From: Candidatus Kapaibacterium sp.
GTDB lineage: Bacteria > Bacteroidota > Ignavibacteria > Kapaibacteriales > UBA4661
Assembly (NCBI GenBank): GCA_025455065.1
Contig: JALONG010000039.1
Coordinates: forward strand, 29,152 to 93,151
DNA length: 64,000 nt
Direction: 5' to 3'
Shown: positions 43,439 through 53,309 of the stretch, one piece after another
Numbering within the stretch: the first letter of the stretch is position 1
Layout of the letters: the number at the start of each line of letters is the position of its first letter
Notes under the pieces: model-generated
What the model saw: only the letters and a program-made list of their open reading frames with translations
What the model was told of the DNA's origin: nothing
Databases searched by the model: none
Position numbers and translations under genes: made by a program

Positions 43439-46400
43439 CTACTGCGGCGAAACCCCACGCTCCGAAACCCGCACTGTTCCTGCTCCATTGTAGGAATGAT
43501 ACTCTCCGTTGTACATCGCATCAGCGCTCACCGGACCCAGACGGAATGTGCCTTTCGAGACCGCCCGCGCAAGGTAGTAATAATGCCGCACTGTGCCTTG
43601 TGCCGTTGCAAAGAAGTTGATACGGTCGTCGCGGATGTCCATATACTGCGGTTCGCTGCTGTCTTTTATCCAGCCGAGTTCGGGAACAGCACCTACACGC
43701 GGATTTTCAATCTCCAAACCCGCCGGAAGCATATCGGTTATCACGACGTTTTCAACAGTAGCTTTATTCAGCGTTGCAAGCGATAGTTTCACCACGACCA
43801 AATCATTTTGCTGAATATTTTCCGGCGAAAGCGGCTGTCCGGAGCGCGTCAAAAAAGTCCTGCGCACCTGAAGGAAACTATCTTCCTGCGGGAACGAGCC
43901 ATCAGCGCTCAAGCCTTCGGTATCCCAGAAATAATAGAGCGTTCCCGTGCCGCTTGATGCGATAGATACTTGTTTTCCGGCAAGGTTATCCTTCAATACA
44001 ACATCCGTCCCCGTAAAATCGGCAATCTTTTGTCCGCCGCTTGTAATCGTTGCTTTTACGTCGCTTGCCGCAGCACGTTTGGCAATTTTACCCAATGCTA
44101 CAAGCGCCATTCCGTTTTCTTGTGTGCTGAGATAGCGTGAGGTTTTAAGCTGCTCCGAGAGGTGTTTTGTCATAATGCCAATTTGCGGATTTTCAGGCTC
44201 TGCGTCCATGAGCGCCGACAGCGAGATAGCTTCGTCGCGGATGTATGAGTAGAAACTGCCGCCAAAACTGCTCACAGCCTTTTCGCCTTCAAAAGCCTTC
44301 GGAAGCAAATTGCGATAGCTCGCCTTGTCGCCCGCAAGGAAATATGCGGTTGCCAGCAAATACCGTGAATCCAGTGCCAGCGAATCACGATTTGCTTTGT
44401 AGAAATTCATCGTCGCAAAATCCGGTTTATTTGCCAGCGCCAGCACATAAAGCGAGTAGAATATCGTCTTTGCGGGAATAGTTCTCGTGCGATATTGGGT
44501 GCTTCGGTCGTAATAGCCGTAGAATTCATAATTGCGCTCTTTGACTTTCTTCGACAAATAGCCTTGCAAACGGCTCAGAAACTGGTCTCCTACTTCATAG
44601 CCCGCTTTTTGTGCTTCGGCAAGGAAATGTGCGCCATAGGCAGTGCCAAACCAACTTTCTTCCGTTCCGCCCTGCCAATAGCTCAACGAACCGTTGTAGA
44701 GCTGCATCGAAGTGAGTTTGCGAATAGCTTCCTGTACATTTGCCGTTGCTTGAGCAGTACCGCCGCCTTGAGCAATGCTTTGATTCAGCGATTTTGCTAA
44801 ATCTCCCGCATAAATCTGCGGAAAGGCACTTGAAATAGTCTGTTCCACGCAGCCGTAGGGATATTGCAGCACGTAGTTCAAATTTTTGGTGAACTGCGCA
44901 ATCGGCGATTTGCTCACCACCAAGCGCCCACGCGCTGTGCCTTGCATGAAGTTCCCTGCGAGGCTGAAATTCTGCGTCTCTCCGGCTTTCATGCTGCCTG
45001 CGCCGGAGTATTTCACAAGTCCCGCAACGGGGCGCACGGTCATTTCGGTTTTTTCGGAAAATTTCTCGCCCAAAGCGCTTACTTGAACGCTCACCGCACC
45101 GGCACCCATGCCGCGTGTGCCGACTTTTACGAACACCCGTTTTTCGCTATTTGCAGGAACGGAAACGCTTTGATTCCCCTCGGCAACGCCCACTGCACCT
45201 TCGCCCCAGACCTGCACCTGCGCAGAAGCCTCGCGCTGCGTCGTGTTGGTGAGCGTTACGGGAACAATCGCCTCGTCGCCCGGGCTGAGGAAGCGCGGCA
45301 AACCGCTTGAAATCACAATCGGGTCAGCTACGCGCATCGTTTTTTCTGCCGAGCCGAATTTATTCCCTTTGTACGCCACCGCCATCACGCGGAGTGCGCC
45401 GGAAAATTCCGGTACATCAATCGTGTAGCTAAATTTCCCACCGCTTGCTTTCGCAAGACCGCTCCAAAGCGCTATCAATTTCACGCGCTTGTTGGTGAAA
45501 GGATTGATGCGGTTTGCAAGCGCAGCATCGCCCGCAGCGCTTGATTTTGGTCGGACATCAGGGAAGAGAAGCGGATAAACCGAGTGCGAAGCCACTTGCA
45601 AAGCGCGTTTCTGGTAGAAGTAGCCGTAAGGGTCGGGTGTTTGGTAGTTTTTCAGTTGCAAGATGCCCTCGTCCACCACAGCAACCGTCAGTTCCGCATC
45701 GGATTCACCCGTCTGAACGGTAATCGTTTGCTTGGTCTTCGAGCGGGATTGTTCAGAAACCGTGATGCTTACCGGTAGCTTCGTTCCTGCTTTTTCAATC
45801 TTGAGCGGATGATAGCCGTAAGCAATCGTAAGCGGCATTGCACCGTCGTCCAGGGGCTTGATGAGCGTTGCTGCGACGTACACATTCGGCGTAAATTCGT
45901 CCTTGATTTTGAGTTCCAATTTCGCGGATTTTTGGTCGGTGTTCAGGGTGTAATAATCCAGAACCCCGCTTCGTTCCACCGTTACGAGCAGTTTCCCCGC
46001 AAAGGGCGTTTTGAAAAGGAGTTTGGCGGTTTCGCCGCTTTGATACGTGGTTTTTTCGCTTTCAATCGTGATTTCCCCTTCTTTGCTGACCTCAAAGGAC
46101 GATGCTTGCGTGTCGCCCCAGCCGTAAGCGTAGAAAAACTCGCTCACATAGCTGCTTACGCCGGGTTTGGTAACGCGAATCTCGTATTCACCCGATGTGC
46201 GGGGCGTAAAAGCTAACGAAGTTGCGCCGCCGCTTATAGTCATGGTGCGCTCAAGTTCGGTAATTTCCTGCTTTTGCGACACATAGCGGTAGCGCGTAGA
46301 ATTGTACGGGTCGCGCTCCAGTACCGTTACCCAGTTATGCCGCACAACCCGCACCAATGCTTGCACATTGCTGAGAGATTTTCCCGCAGCATCCACCGCC

Positions 46401-49000
46401 ACAAGCGGCACTTGCAAGGATTGGCGAGTAGTTTGGTAACGGTCTATGGACTGAATGCCGTAAAAAACTTCCTGCGTCGGTACGGTAAAGGGTTTCATGC
46501 GCACAACAGGGCGACCATTTTCGTCAAACACCGTAACAATCGCCGAGCCTTGCAGCAAACCAATGTCGCGGTAATTTGCAGGAATTTCGATAGTTTCCTG
46601 CACCGTTCCTTCGGCGCTGGTCATGCCTTCACGCATGAGTGGTTCCATCGGTGCAGATTCTACATTGTCCTCGCCGTAGCTTGCAGAGCGGCTTGCGTAG
46701 CCATTGCTTCCGGCGCTCTGGATAGCAAAATTATATTTTTCAAAGCCTTTTGCCGTAAACAAGCGGCGCTTTAAGTATAGTTCTGCGCGGTAGTTACGAT
46801 TTGCGGCGGGTGGTCCGAAAAGATTCAGCGCCGTTGCGGTGATATTGAGCGCCATACCGGGGCGCACAACCTCAGCAGACAAGCCCATGGTAACGGAAAT
46901 GCGGTCGGGGAGAAATTCTTCGATGTTGAAACGCTCCGACGAAAGCAGCACATCGTTCATCGTGTAAACCTCAATCACATAGCCGCCCGTCATAGCGGAA
47001 GCGGGCATGGCGAGGCTGTTTTCAACTGCACCTTCGTCGTTGAGTGTGCGCTTCAGCACGGTGTAATCTTTGCCTGTGGGAAGCACAATTTTAATTTTCA
47101 CAGGTTGCTTTGCGGCGGGCGACCAATCCAAATTCCGCACCACGACGTTAAAGCGGACAGTTTCGCCCGGGCGGTACATATTGCGGTCGCCGTAGATGAA
47201 TGCCTGCAAGCCGGATGCGTTCTCCTGCAAGCCACCCACGTCGTAGCGCGAGGTTTCAACCATCGTATTATCAAGCAGCAAATACGTCGTTTCGCCGTTT
47301 GCCGTTGCGGTAACAATCGCCGGAACGCTGCCGGGCGTTATACCATATGCGTTGCCGCGCAGATTTTGGAGTTTCAAAGTGCCGTCTTTGTCGGTCTCGC
47401 CTTTGGCAATAATTTGATTGTGGCGAGAAATGACACAGATTTCGGCGGAAGAAAGCGGTTCTGCCGTTTTGAGAGAATTTGCGATAATAAACATCGCATC
47501 AACACTGAGTTTGGCAATAAGTCCAATGTCCGATACAGCAATCATGCGGCTGTCGCGGAGCCATTTTTGGTCGGTCGAGATGACGCGCACGATGTACAAT
47601 CCTTTTCCCGTGAGTTTGTCTTGAAAATCCAGATTGAGCAGATACTTTCCATTTGCTTTCGGAAGTGTTTTGGTATCAATAACTTTGCGAAAAACTGGGT
47701 CGCCGTAATCATCAACCCGCATATAATCTTCCCACGAATTGTATTGGTCGGTGGCTTGGTCGTAGTCGCCGTCGTAGGTTTTACCGCCGTTACGGTTGTA
47801 GGCGAGGATATTATTCTCATACACTTTTTCGACAATTACCTCAATTTTGGCGACATTGCTGATGTTCACGGCAATATTTTTCGCGCCGAGCGTGGAAAGA
47901 TACATCGCTTTTGTTTCGGTAAATTTTATTGTCGGCACGAGCGTTCCGAAATTTACTGTTTGAACAAAATCGCTGCCGAGTTCATTCCCGAAAAGACCGC
48001 GTAAAGACTTGCTTACGGTAAGTTGGTAGGCAGAATCGGGCTGAAAAGCGCCGCGCACGATGATGCCCGTTTCCAGCGCTTCCACCGCAAAACCTTTCGG
48101 CTGCGGCTGCACACTCACAAACCCGCGCACATCGCTATCAAAGAGGCTTTGCGAGGTTTGGATGCGGATAATCGGGTTGTCGTCGTCGTAATCGCTGGTA
48201 ACGGCAGTAATTTTGAACTCGTCTGCAAGCGGCACGGTGAGCGTTTGTTTGGTGTCTTCATTCGTCATCCATTCGCTTTCCACACAGCGCAAACCCTTGG
48301 CAATCGTGATTTGAAGCTGCTTTCCGCCGTCTTGCTTTCCTGCTTGCACGTTCACGGCGAGTGTTTGTGCGGGTTGGGTATTTTTGAGCGTGTAAGGGAG
48401 CGTCTTGCCGTCAAGCGCGATTTGAAGCCGTTCTTTGAGTGCTTCGGGAGCAACGTTGTAGTTGAAGGGTAAATCTATACGCAATTCCACCGAAGGCGCA
48501 TTGGTACTTGCTCCCGCGCTAACGGATTCAGCCGCACGAACCCAGACTGCATCAGCACTTTGGAGCGTAAGATACGGCGTGTGAAAATTGATGTTCCGTT
48601 CGGAAGGTAATGCAACGCGCTTCTGCTCTCGCTTTGCGGCATTTTGGAGGAGTGCTTCGGTGAGTTCGGCTTTGTAATCGGTAGAAGCACGAAAGCCCGA
48701 AGACGGCGAAAAAACAAGTGTTGTGGGCGATGTCCATTTGAACGAGCCTTTAACTTGCGGCGTGAATTTCACGTAGGAAGTCGTGTCCCAAGCGTTGAGC
48801 AGCGAATCTGCCACAAGTGGATGCGAAAATTCCAGCACGAGATTTTGCTGAAGGTCAATTTGCCCGTCGAAGTTCTTGCTCGTAATGGTAAGATCATTCC
48901 CGCCTGAACAAGCATTTATCAGTATCAGAGCAAGTACAGCAAAAAATGTTTGATACGATGCCGAAAAAACGGTATTGGAGAAAAGTCCTGAACGCCGCAT
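43439..49000 (-). CDS. Bacterial alpha-2-macroglobulin lipoprotein
   Basis: 1853 aa from the ATG at 49000; the track's earlier start lacks support. A lipobox (LILINAC) marks it as a lipoprotein. Repeated macroglobulin beta-sandwich domains are followed by the thioester motif GCVEQ (about residue 1383) inside the alpha-helical thioester domain, and a terminal receptor-like domain. Bacterial macroglobulins trap attacking proteases in the periplasm: cleavage of a bait region exposes the Cys-Gln thioester. The thioester is intact. Its usual partner, penicillin-binding protein 1C, is absent here. It is the last gene of a minus-strand run starting at the BamA-like gene, though a 118-bp gap precedes it. 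Confidence 0.95.
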   Translation of the reverse strand: MRRSGLFSNTVFSASYQTFFAVLALILINACSGGNDLTITSKNFDGQIDLQQNLVLEFSHPLVADSLLNAWDTTSYVKFTPQVKGSFKWTSPTTLVFSPSSGFRASTDYKAELTEALLQNAAKREQKRVALPSERNINFHTPYLTLQSADAVWVRAAESVSAGASTNAPSVELRIDLPFNYNVAPEALKERLQIALDGKTLPYTLKNTQPAQTLAVNVQAGKQDGGKQLQITIAKGLRCVESEWMTNEDTKQTLTVPLADEFKITAVTSDYDDDNPIIRIQTSQSLFDSDVRGFVSVQPQPKGFAVEALETGIIVRGAFQPDSAYQLTVSKSLRGLFGNELGSDFVQTVNFGTLVPTIKFTETKAMYLSTLGAKNIAVNISNVAKIEVIVEKVYENNILAYNRNGGKTYDGDYDQATDQYNSWEDYMRVDDYGDPVFRKVIDTKTLPKANGKYLLNLDFQDKLTGKGLYIVRVISTDQKWLRDSRMIAVSDIGLIAKLSVDAMFIIANSLKTAEPLSSAEICVISRHNQIIAKGETDKDGTLKLQNLRGNAYGITPGSVPAIVTATANGETTYLLLDNTMVETSRYDVGGLQENASGLQAFIYGDRNMYRPGETVRFNVVVRNLDWSPAAKQPVKIKIVLPTGKDYTVLKRTLNDEGAVENSLAMPASAMTGGYVIEVYTMNDVLLSSERFNIEEFLPDRISVTMGLSAEVVRPGMALNITATALNLFGPPAANRNYRAELYLKRRLFTAKGFEKYNFAIQSAGSNGYASRSASYGEDNVESAPMEPLMREGMTSAEGTVQETIEIPANYRDIGLLQGSAIVTVFDENGRPVVRMKPFTVPTQEVFYGIQSIDRYQTTRQSLQVPLVAVDAAGKSLSNVQALVRVVRHNWVTVLERDPYNSTRYRYVSQKQEITELERTMTISGGATSLAFTPRTSGEYEIRVTKPGVSSYVSEFFYAYGWGDTQASSFEVSKEGEITIESEKTTYQSGETAKLLFKTPFAGKLLVTVERSGVLDYYTLNTDQKSAKLELKIKDEFTPNVYVAATLIKPLDDGAMPLTIAYGYHPLKIEKAGTKLPVSITVSEQSRSKTKQTITVQTGESDAELTVAVVDEGILQLKNYQTPDPYGYFYQKRALQVASHSVYPLLFPDVRPKSSAAGDAALANRINPFTNKRVKLIALWSGLAKASGGKFSYTIDVPEFSGALRVMAVAYKGNKFGSAEKTMRVADPIVISSGLPRFLSPGDEAIVPVTLTNTTQREASAQVQVWGEGAVGVAEGNQSVSVPANSEKRVFVKVGTRGMGAGAVSVQVSALGEKFSEKTEMTVRPVAGLVKYSGAGSMKAGETQNFSLAGNFMQGTARGRLVVSKSPIAQFTKNLNYVLQYPYGCVEQTISSAFPQIYAGDLAKSLNQSIAQGGGTAQATANVQEAIRKLTSMQLYNGSLSYWQGGTEESWFGTAYGAHFLAEAQKAGYEVGDQFLSRLQGYLSKKVKERNYEFYGYYDRSTQYRTRTIPAKTIFYSLYVLALANKPDFATMNFYKANRDSLALDSRYLLATAYFLAGDKASYRNLLPKAFEGEKAVSSFGGSFYSYIRDEAISLSALMDAEPENPQIGIMTKHLSEQLKTSRYLSTQENGMALVALGKIAKRAAASDVKATITSGGQKIADFTGTDVVLKDNLAGKQVSIASSGTGTLYYFWDTEGLSADGSFPQEDSFLQVRRTFLTRSGQPLSPENIQQNDLVVVKLSLATLNKATVENVVITDMLPAGLEIENPRVGAVPELGWIKDSSEPQYMDIRDDRINFFATAQGTVRHYYYLARAVSKGTFRLGPVSADAMYNGEYHSYNGAGTVRVSERGVSPQ

Positions 49001-49118
49001 AAATACTGTCTCCCGAAGAAAGAATGAGGAAGGATTGTTATGGATTTCAATGGGGCGTAATTTACGGGACGGCACGGGGAAAAACAAGGAGAATCATACC
49101 CAAAAGCGGAAGGTTTGA

Positions 49119-50285
49119 TTATTGCGCTTGAAGGGCTTTCAGTTGTTGTTTCAGTTGTTTGGCAGCGAGGGTGTAACCGCCGTCGGCGGCATCAATGAAG
49201 TGAATATGCCCGGTGGGGGATTGCAGCAAACAGGTCATAATTGCTCGGTCTGCGACGTGTATGCCAAAGGCGATATTTTTTTCTGCGGCAAGCGTTTCCA
49301 AATATGCGACAAGGCTTTTTCGGCTTTCGGTTGTGCAGGAAATGACCATTTTGAGCGCACCGTCGAATTTCCGAAAGTCGGCATCGTTCATAATGCTGGT
49401 TCGTGCAAAGTCGCTTTGTGAGCGCGGAATCAGTCGCAATGCCGCATCACGAAGAAGAATCGTGAGAAAATCCCACCAATACGAGAAATCTTTTTTTGCA
49501 TGATGCAAGACAAGTGCGTTTCGCCGCACAGAATCAAGGCTTGCGGACACAGCAAGATTTGCCAGTGACAAGGGATGATGTTCCGTTTCTGTTCCGCAAA
49601 GACGATGAATCGTCTGCAAAATGTCTCTTAGTCGTGATTCTGTGCGCTCAATGCTTGGGTCAAGAATTTTGACAATCAAACTGACCGTTTCTCCACGAGG
49701 GCTGGGAATATCCAGCCATGAGCAGATATAGCCCTTGAAATCTGCTTCTGCTTCGGGGCGATAATCTTCGGGAAGCAAGTAAGTATCAGCAATTTGCGCA
49801 TCTTTCACCAATGCTTCGGCAATCTCAATTCCCTGACCAATCATAATCGCTTGTTGGGCTTTTTCCGACAAGCGCAGTTTTGCCAGATACACACTTGCGC
49901 CGCGTTCTTGCAAGATGGTCATTGGCACAATGCCCACGCGAAGCTCCAAGCCAAACATAGTGCGGCAGAGCGCCCGTGTTCCTGCTAATGCGTCCAATGC
50001 TTGTTTGCGCTCTGTTGCGGGAATCAATATCGTCACGCCGTCGCCCCCGAAAACAAACGGAAATTCCACGCCGCCCAAAGCATTTGCCACCGCAATAGCA
50101 GCCAATCCACCCGCCGTATTGACATCTTTGTATTTCCCGGCTTCGATTGCTTCCGTAGAATTAACCACATCGGTAATCACGACCAGCCAATCATTCGGAA
50201 GTGCTTGATAAGCGCCCGCGTCAGCAATGGCGAGGAAATTTTCAATCGGCGTAAGGCGCTTGTAAAAATCTTGGCTTGTCGGCAT
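49119..50285 (-). CDS. DUF3095 protein, nucleotidyl-cyclase-like
   Basis: 388-aa soluble protein of the DUF3095 family. The N-terminal 200 residues resemble a class III nucleotidyl cyclase: WLVVITDVVNSTEAIEAGKYKDVN gives a first acidic metal-ligand motif, and FPFVFGGDGVTILIP gives the GGDG-like second motif found in cyclases and GGDEF proteins. The C-terminal part is unlike known output domains. No biochemical role is established that I know of. It sits 41 bp after the pterin dehydratase gene on the same strand. AACTTTTG lies five bases before the ATG. Confidence 0.88.
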   Translation of the reverse strand: MPTSQDFYKRLTPIENFLAIADAGAYQALPNDWLVVITDVVNSTEAIEAGKYKDVNTAGGLAAIAVANALGGVEFPFVFGGDGVTILIPATERKQALDALAGTRALCRTMFGLELRVGIVPMTILQERGASVYLAKLRLSEKAQQAIMIGQGIEIAEALVKDAQIADTYLLPEDYRPEAEADFKGYICSWLDIPSPRGETVSLIVKILDPSIERTESRLRDILQTIHRLCGTETEHHPLSLANLAVSASLDSVRRNALVLHHAKKDFSYWWDFLTILLRDAALRLIPRSQSDFARTSIMNDADFRKFDGALKMVISCTTESRKSLVAYLETLAAEKNIAFGIHVADRAIMTCLLQSPTGHIHFIDAADGGYTLAAKQLKQQLKALQAQ

Positions 50286-50326
50286 ATTGTCAAAAGTTGT
50301 TGTGAAACGACATTGCGTCTGGTGAA

Positions 50327-50620
50327 CTATGCTTGAATAGCGTCTATTTGCGCCGCAAGCGCAAAATCCTGCTCCGTCAAACCACCTTTTTCATGCGTGG
50401 CAATACTGATTTTTACCTTGTTCCACGAATAGACGAGCATATCGGGGTGATGCTGTGCGACTTCCGCGCAAATAGCAACGGCATTCATAAAGCCGATAGC
50501 TGCCAAAAACGTAGGAAATTCGTAGAGTCGAACAATCATGTTTCCGTTGCGTTTCCAAAGCGGTACTTTTGCTAAGAATGTGTTGATTTGTTCTTCCGGG
50601 ATGCGCTCTGCTTTTGCCAT
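50327..50620 (-). CDS. phhB: Pterin-4a-carbinolamine dehydratase
   Basis: 97 aa from ATG 50620; the 33-residue track extension is upstream sequence. The family core (ICAEVAQHHPDMLVYSWNKVKISIATHEKGGLTEQDFALAAQID) includes the active-site histidine pair HHPD. The enzyme dehydrates 4a-hydroxytetrahydrobiopterin to recycle the cofactor of aromatic amino acid hydroxylases; in bacteria without such hydroxylases it is often linked to molybdopterin or to an unknown role. No phenylalanine hydroxylase is in the window. The DUF3095 gene follows 41 bp downstream. Confidence 0.95.
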   Translation of the reverse strand: MAKAERIPEEQINTFLAKVPLWKRNGNMIVRLYEFPTFLAAIGFMNAVAICAEVAQHHPDMLVYSWNKVKISIATHEKGGLTEQDFALAAQIDAIQA

Positions 50621-50701
50621 GATAAGCCCTTCACAATGTGATAGAATCTGTTTTGTAAGGTTGAATTTCGTTGGACAATCTACGGTTTTTATACGAACAA
50701 C

Positions 50702-50728
50702 AAAGGGCAAAATTTTCATTTGCCCTTT
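50702..50728 (-). terminator. Hairpin after the triheme cytochrome gene
   Basis: Perfect 10-bp stem AAAGGGCAAA/TTTGCCCTTT with a 7-nt loop, 23 bp after the cytochrome stop on the minus strand. The following sequence is only GTTGTTC, so it may be an inefficient terminator. Confidence 0.5.
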
Positions 50729-50750
50729 CTCAATGCTTCAAACCACAGAC

Positions 50751-51992
50751 TTAATGCGCTTTGGCAATATCGGCTTTCCGTCCTAATTCCCGCACATAGT
50801 CTGCAAGCGGCTTGTATTCGTCTTCTTTGATAATTCCATCCCACTGAATCATCACTGTTTCGGGATAGTATTTGCTGGTGTGTTTAATGACATCAATAAG
50901 CGTTTCATCATCGGGATATTTTTTGTCGGCTTGGCGTAAATCCCCAATACCTAAGCCGCTTTCCCCGTGACAGCGCTGACAACCATAGTTGTAATAGACT
51001 TTCATTCCTGCGGACGCATTTGCCGGAAGAACATATTCTTCAGAAGGTTTACGCGGGGTTTTGAGATGAGGAACTGTCTGGAGGTAAGCATAAATTGCAT
51101 TGATTTCGTTGTTTGTCAAAAGCGGCTTGCGTTCCATCGGGTAGCGGAATGTTGTGCCGTCGGGGCGGATACCCTCGTGCATTGCACGGCGGAAATCTGC
51201 TTCAGACCAAGCACCAATGCCTGTTTCTTTGTCGAAGGTGATGTTGGAAGAATATAAAACTTTGCGATTTACATCCGTCCAATTGCTTCCGCCGCCCAGA
51301 AAACCTGCCGTTTTCTCAATTTCCATCGGATTGACTTTCGTAACATCGGCGGCGTGGCAATCATTACATCCCAAATTGCGGACGAGGTATTTACCAAGTG
51401 CGATTTTATCAGTGGAATCAGGCAATGCAATTTTTTCTGACGGTAAGGGAAATAGCTTCACCACAACGCGCATGAGAAATTTTGTCAAAAACGACGGCTC
51501 AGAAAAGCGATTATTAACGTCCAACGGTTGAACAAGAGGGTCCGAAGAGCGCAGCCAAGCGATAATTGAGGCAATATCTTCATCTGCCATCGCTGGAAGG
51601 CGAATCATGTAAAGTGGAATAATCAGCGAAGTTTTCGGGTGAACGCCCGTGCGAAGCAGATACAGCAATTCCCCGTCTGACCAAGCACCGATGCCTTTTG
51701 TGGGGTGTTGGGTAATGTTTTTCGTAAAGACTGTGCCGAACTCTGCGGGCAAATCATACATCGGTCGCCCCGTTATTTGCTTGGTTTCGGCGTTTTGATG
51801 ACATTCCACGCAGAGCATCATGGCGAGTTTGTGTCCGCGCTGAACACGCTCCGGCGTAGATTCTATCTTGACTGTCGGGACATTGACGGGATATTTGGGG
51901 AAATCACTTTTGTCAATGTACAATGCTGCAATTCCCACAAACAGAGCCACCGCGCCAATACCAAGCCCTGCGTACTTGAGCAGTCGTTTCAT
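50751..51992 (-). CDS. Membrane-anchored triheme c-type cytochrome
   Basis: 413 aa from ATG 51992, preceded by a strong AGGAGG seven bases upstream. One N-terminal hydrophobic helix (LGIGAVALFVGIAALYI) is uncleaved by appearance and anchors the protein to the inner membrane. Three CxxCH motifs bind heme c: CVECH (about residue 60), CNDCH (about 205) and CQRCH (about 345), each with a downstream Met candidate. The three class I domains resemble the cytochrome subunits of periplasmic dehydrogenases, but no dehydrogenase gene is adjacent. It would carry electrons from a periplasmic donor to an oxidase. Expression requires heme lyase, which fits the CcmF-type gene at 61 kb. Confidence 0.92.
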   Translation of the reverse strand: MKRLLKYAGLGIGAVALFVGIAALYIDKSDFPKYPVNVPTVKIESTPERVQRGHKLAMMLCVECHQNAETKQITGRPMYDLPAEFGTVFTKNITQHPTKGIGAWSDGELLYLLRTGVHPKTSLIIPLYMIRLPAMADEDIASIIAWLRSSDPLVQPLDVNNRFSEPSFLTKFLMRVVVKLFPLPSEKIALPDSTDKIALGKYLVRNLGCNDCHAADVTKVNPMEIEKTAGFLGGGSNWTDVNRKVLYSSNITFDKETGIGAWSEADFRRAMHEGIRPDGTTFRYPMERKPLLTNNEINAIYAYLQTVPHLKTPRKPSEEYVLPANASAGMKVYYNYGCQRCHGESGLGIGDLRQADKKYPDDETLIDVIKHTSKYYPETVMIQWDGIIKEDEYKPLADYVRELGRKADIAKAH

Positions 51993-52109
51993 ACTTATTC
52001 CTCCTGAAAAATGTGTAAAGTAAAACGTTTTCACCTTTTACAACACAAATCCCCACGTTATAGATTGTTGAATTTAGTAAAATGTCGTAAGTCGTTGAAA
52101 AAGGAAAAG

Positions 52110-53309
52110 TTAAAATGCTTCGGTGAACGAGACGTAAGGAAAAAATGTTTGCGTTGCAAAACCGTATCCCACATCAATACGCAAATTGATACGTTCTTCC
52201 GGCACAAGGGCAAAGCGCAAACCCGCACCAATGCTGTGCTTTAAGCCGGTGAAATCAAACGAAGCCGGAGTCTCTGCTACATTCCCCGTTCCCGCAAACA
52301 AAACTCCTCCAAAACGCCACCAAATCGGAAAACGATATTCTGCCTGTAAATGGCTTAAAACCTTGCCACGGAAGCGCCCGCCAAAATAACCGCGAGCAAT
52401 CGCTACGCCGCTAATATTTTGCCCCAAAAGCCCCATGCGAAAAAAAGGAATATCACCTGTGGTGATGTCGGTAAACCATTGAATTGCAAGGGTATGAGAA
52501 AATCCGTTGTCTTCGGGCGTAGGCTTGTTGAAGGTAAAGTATTTGTGAATATCAACCGTTCCCCGCCATCCTTCAAAATTACTACCCAAAATCCGCGTAT
52601 ATGGCACAAGACGGGCATCAATCAAACCGCCTTCACGCGGACACACAGCCACATCGCGGGTGTCGTAATTGACCGCAAGCCCCAAACCCGCCAACAGCCC
52701 ACCGGAGCGCCCCGTAATGGCATTCGCGCCTTCGCGCTCAAGCAGCCCTCCTGCCTGACGTTCAATGATGTTTTGATAATCGAAATCAAACCGAAGCCCT
52801 GCATTGATGCCGTTGCGGATGCCTTGCCCATTCAAACTGAACCACAAACTGCCAATGGCTGCGGCGCGGAAAATCGTGAACGCCTCGCGGTTGCTTTCGG
52901 GAAGATTATCACCGATGCCATAGAAAAAGTCCGGGAAACGAGAAATCTCGAACTGCCCGAAAAGCCTGATATTTTCATGGTTGAAGTACATTTCGGGTAA
53001 AACGCTCACCACAAATTGATTGCGCAAGGTGTACTGAATCCCGCCAAAAAGTTGGTTCAAGCGGCTTGTGGAATCGCCATCCGGTTGCCCGAAATAGTAC
53101 AATCCGCCAACAGTAAGCGCAAGCGACGTTTCGGGTGCATAACTTGGAACGGGTAAAATACGCCAACCTGTTCTCGAAGGCGATTGAACACTTGCTTGAG
53201 CGTTTGCTTTCGCATTTGCTTGGGTGGTCGTAGAAAATTCTTGTGCGCGAAGAAAGGAGACGCTGAGAATAAACAGAAAAAAAACGGCAAAACAACGGAG
53301 AAGACGCAT
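52110..53309 (-). CDS. BamA/TamA-family outer-membrane barrel protein
   Basis: 399 aa from ATG 53309. A signal peptide (LLRCFAVFFLFILSVSFLRAQ) is followed, after a short Gln/Ala-rich linker, by a barrel of surface-antigen D15 type: alternating strands with YNTRDVAVCPREGGLIDARL, GFSHTLAIQWFTD and the terminal AFVSYPFFTQTAFG-like strand (track: GYGFATQTFFPYVSF). There are no POTRA domains, so it is not BamA itself but a short paralogue, possibly a lipid or polymer exporter. The triheme cytochrome gene follows 117 bp downstream on the same strand. The long track extension upstream of the ATG is repeat-derived. Confidence 0.85.
   Translation of the reverse strand: MRLLRCFAVFFLFILSVSFLRAQEFSTTTQANAKANAQASVQSPSRTGWRILPVPSYAPETSLALTVGGLYYFGQPDGDSTSRLNQLFGGIQYTLRNQFVVSVLPEMYFNHENIRLFGQFEISRFPDFFYGIGDNLPESNREAFTIFRAAAIGSLWFSLNGQGIRNGINAGLRFDFDYQNIIERQAGGLLEREGANAITGRSGGLLAGLGLAVNYDTRDVAVCPREGGLIDARLVPYTRILGSNFEGWRGTVDIHKYFTFNKPTPEDNGFSHTLAIQWFTDITTGDIPFFRMGLLGQNISGVAIARGYFGGRFRGKVLSHLQAEYRFPIWWRFGGVLFAGTGNVAETPASFDFTGLKHSIGAGLRFALVPEERINLRIDVGYGFATQTFFPYVSFTEAF

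Noticed and set aside
47105-48004. 299-aa plus-strand ORF inside the macroglobulin gene
   Set aside because: Antisense shadow; the macroglobulin frame carries domain homology throughout.
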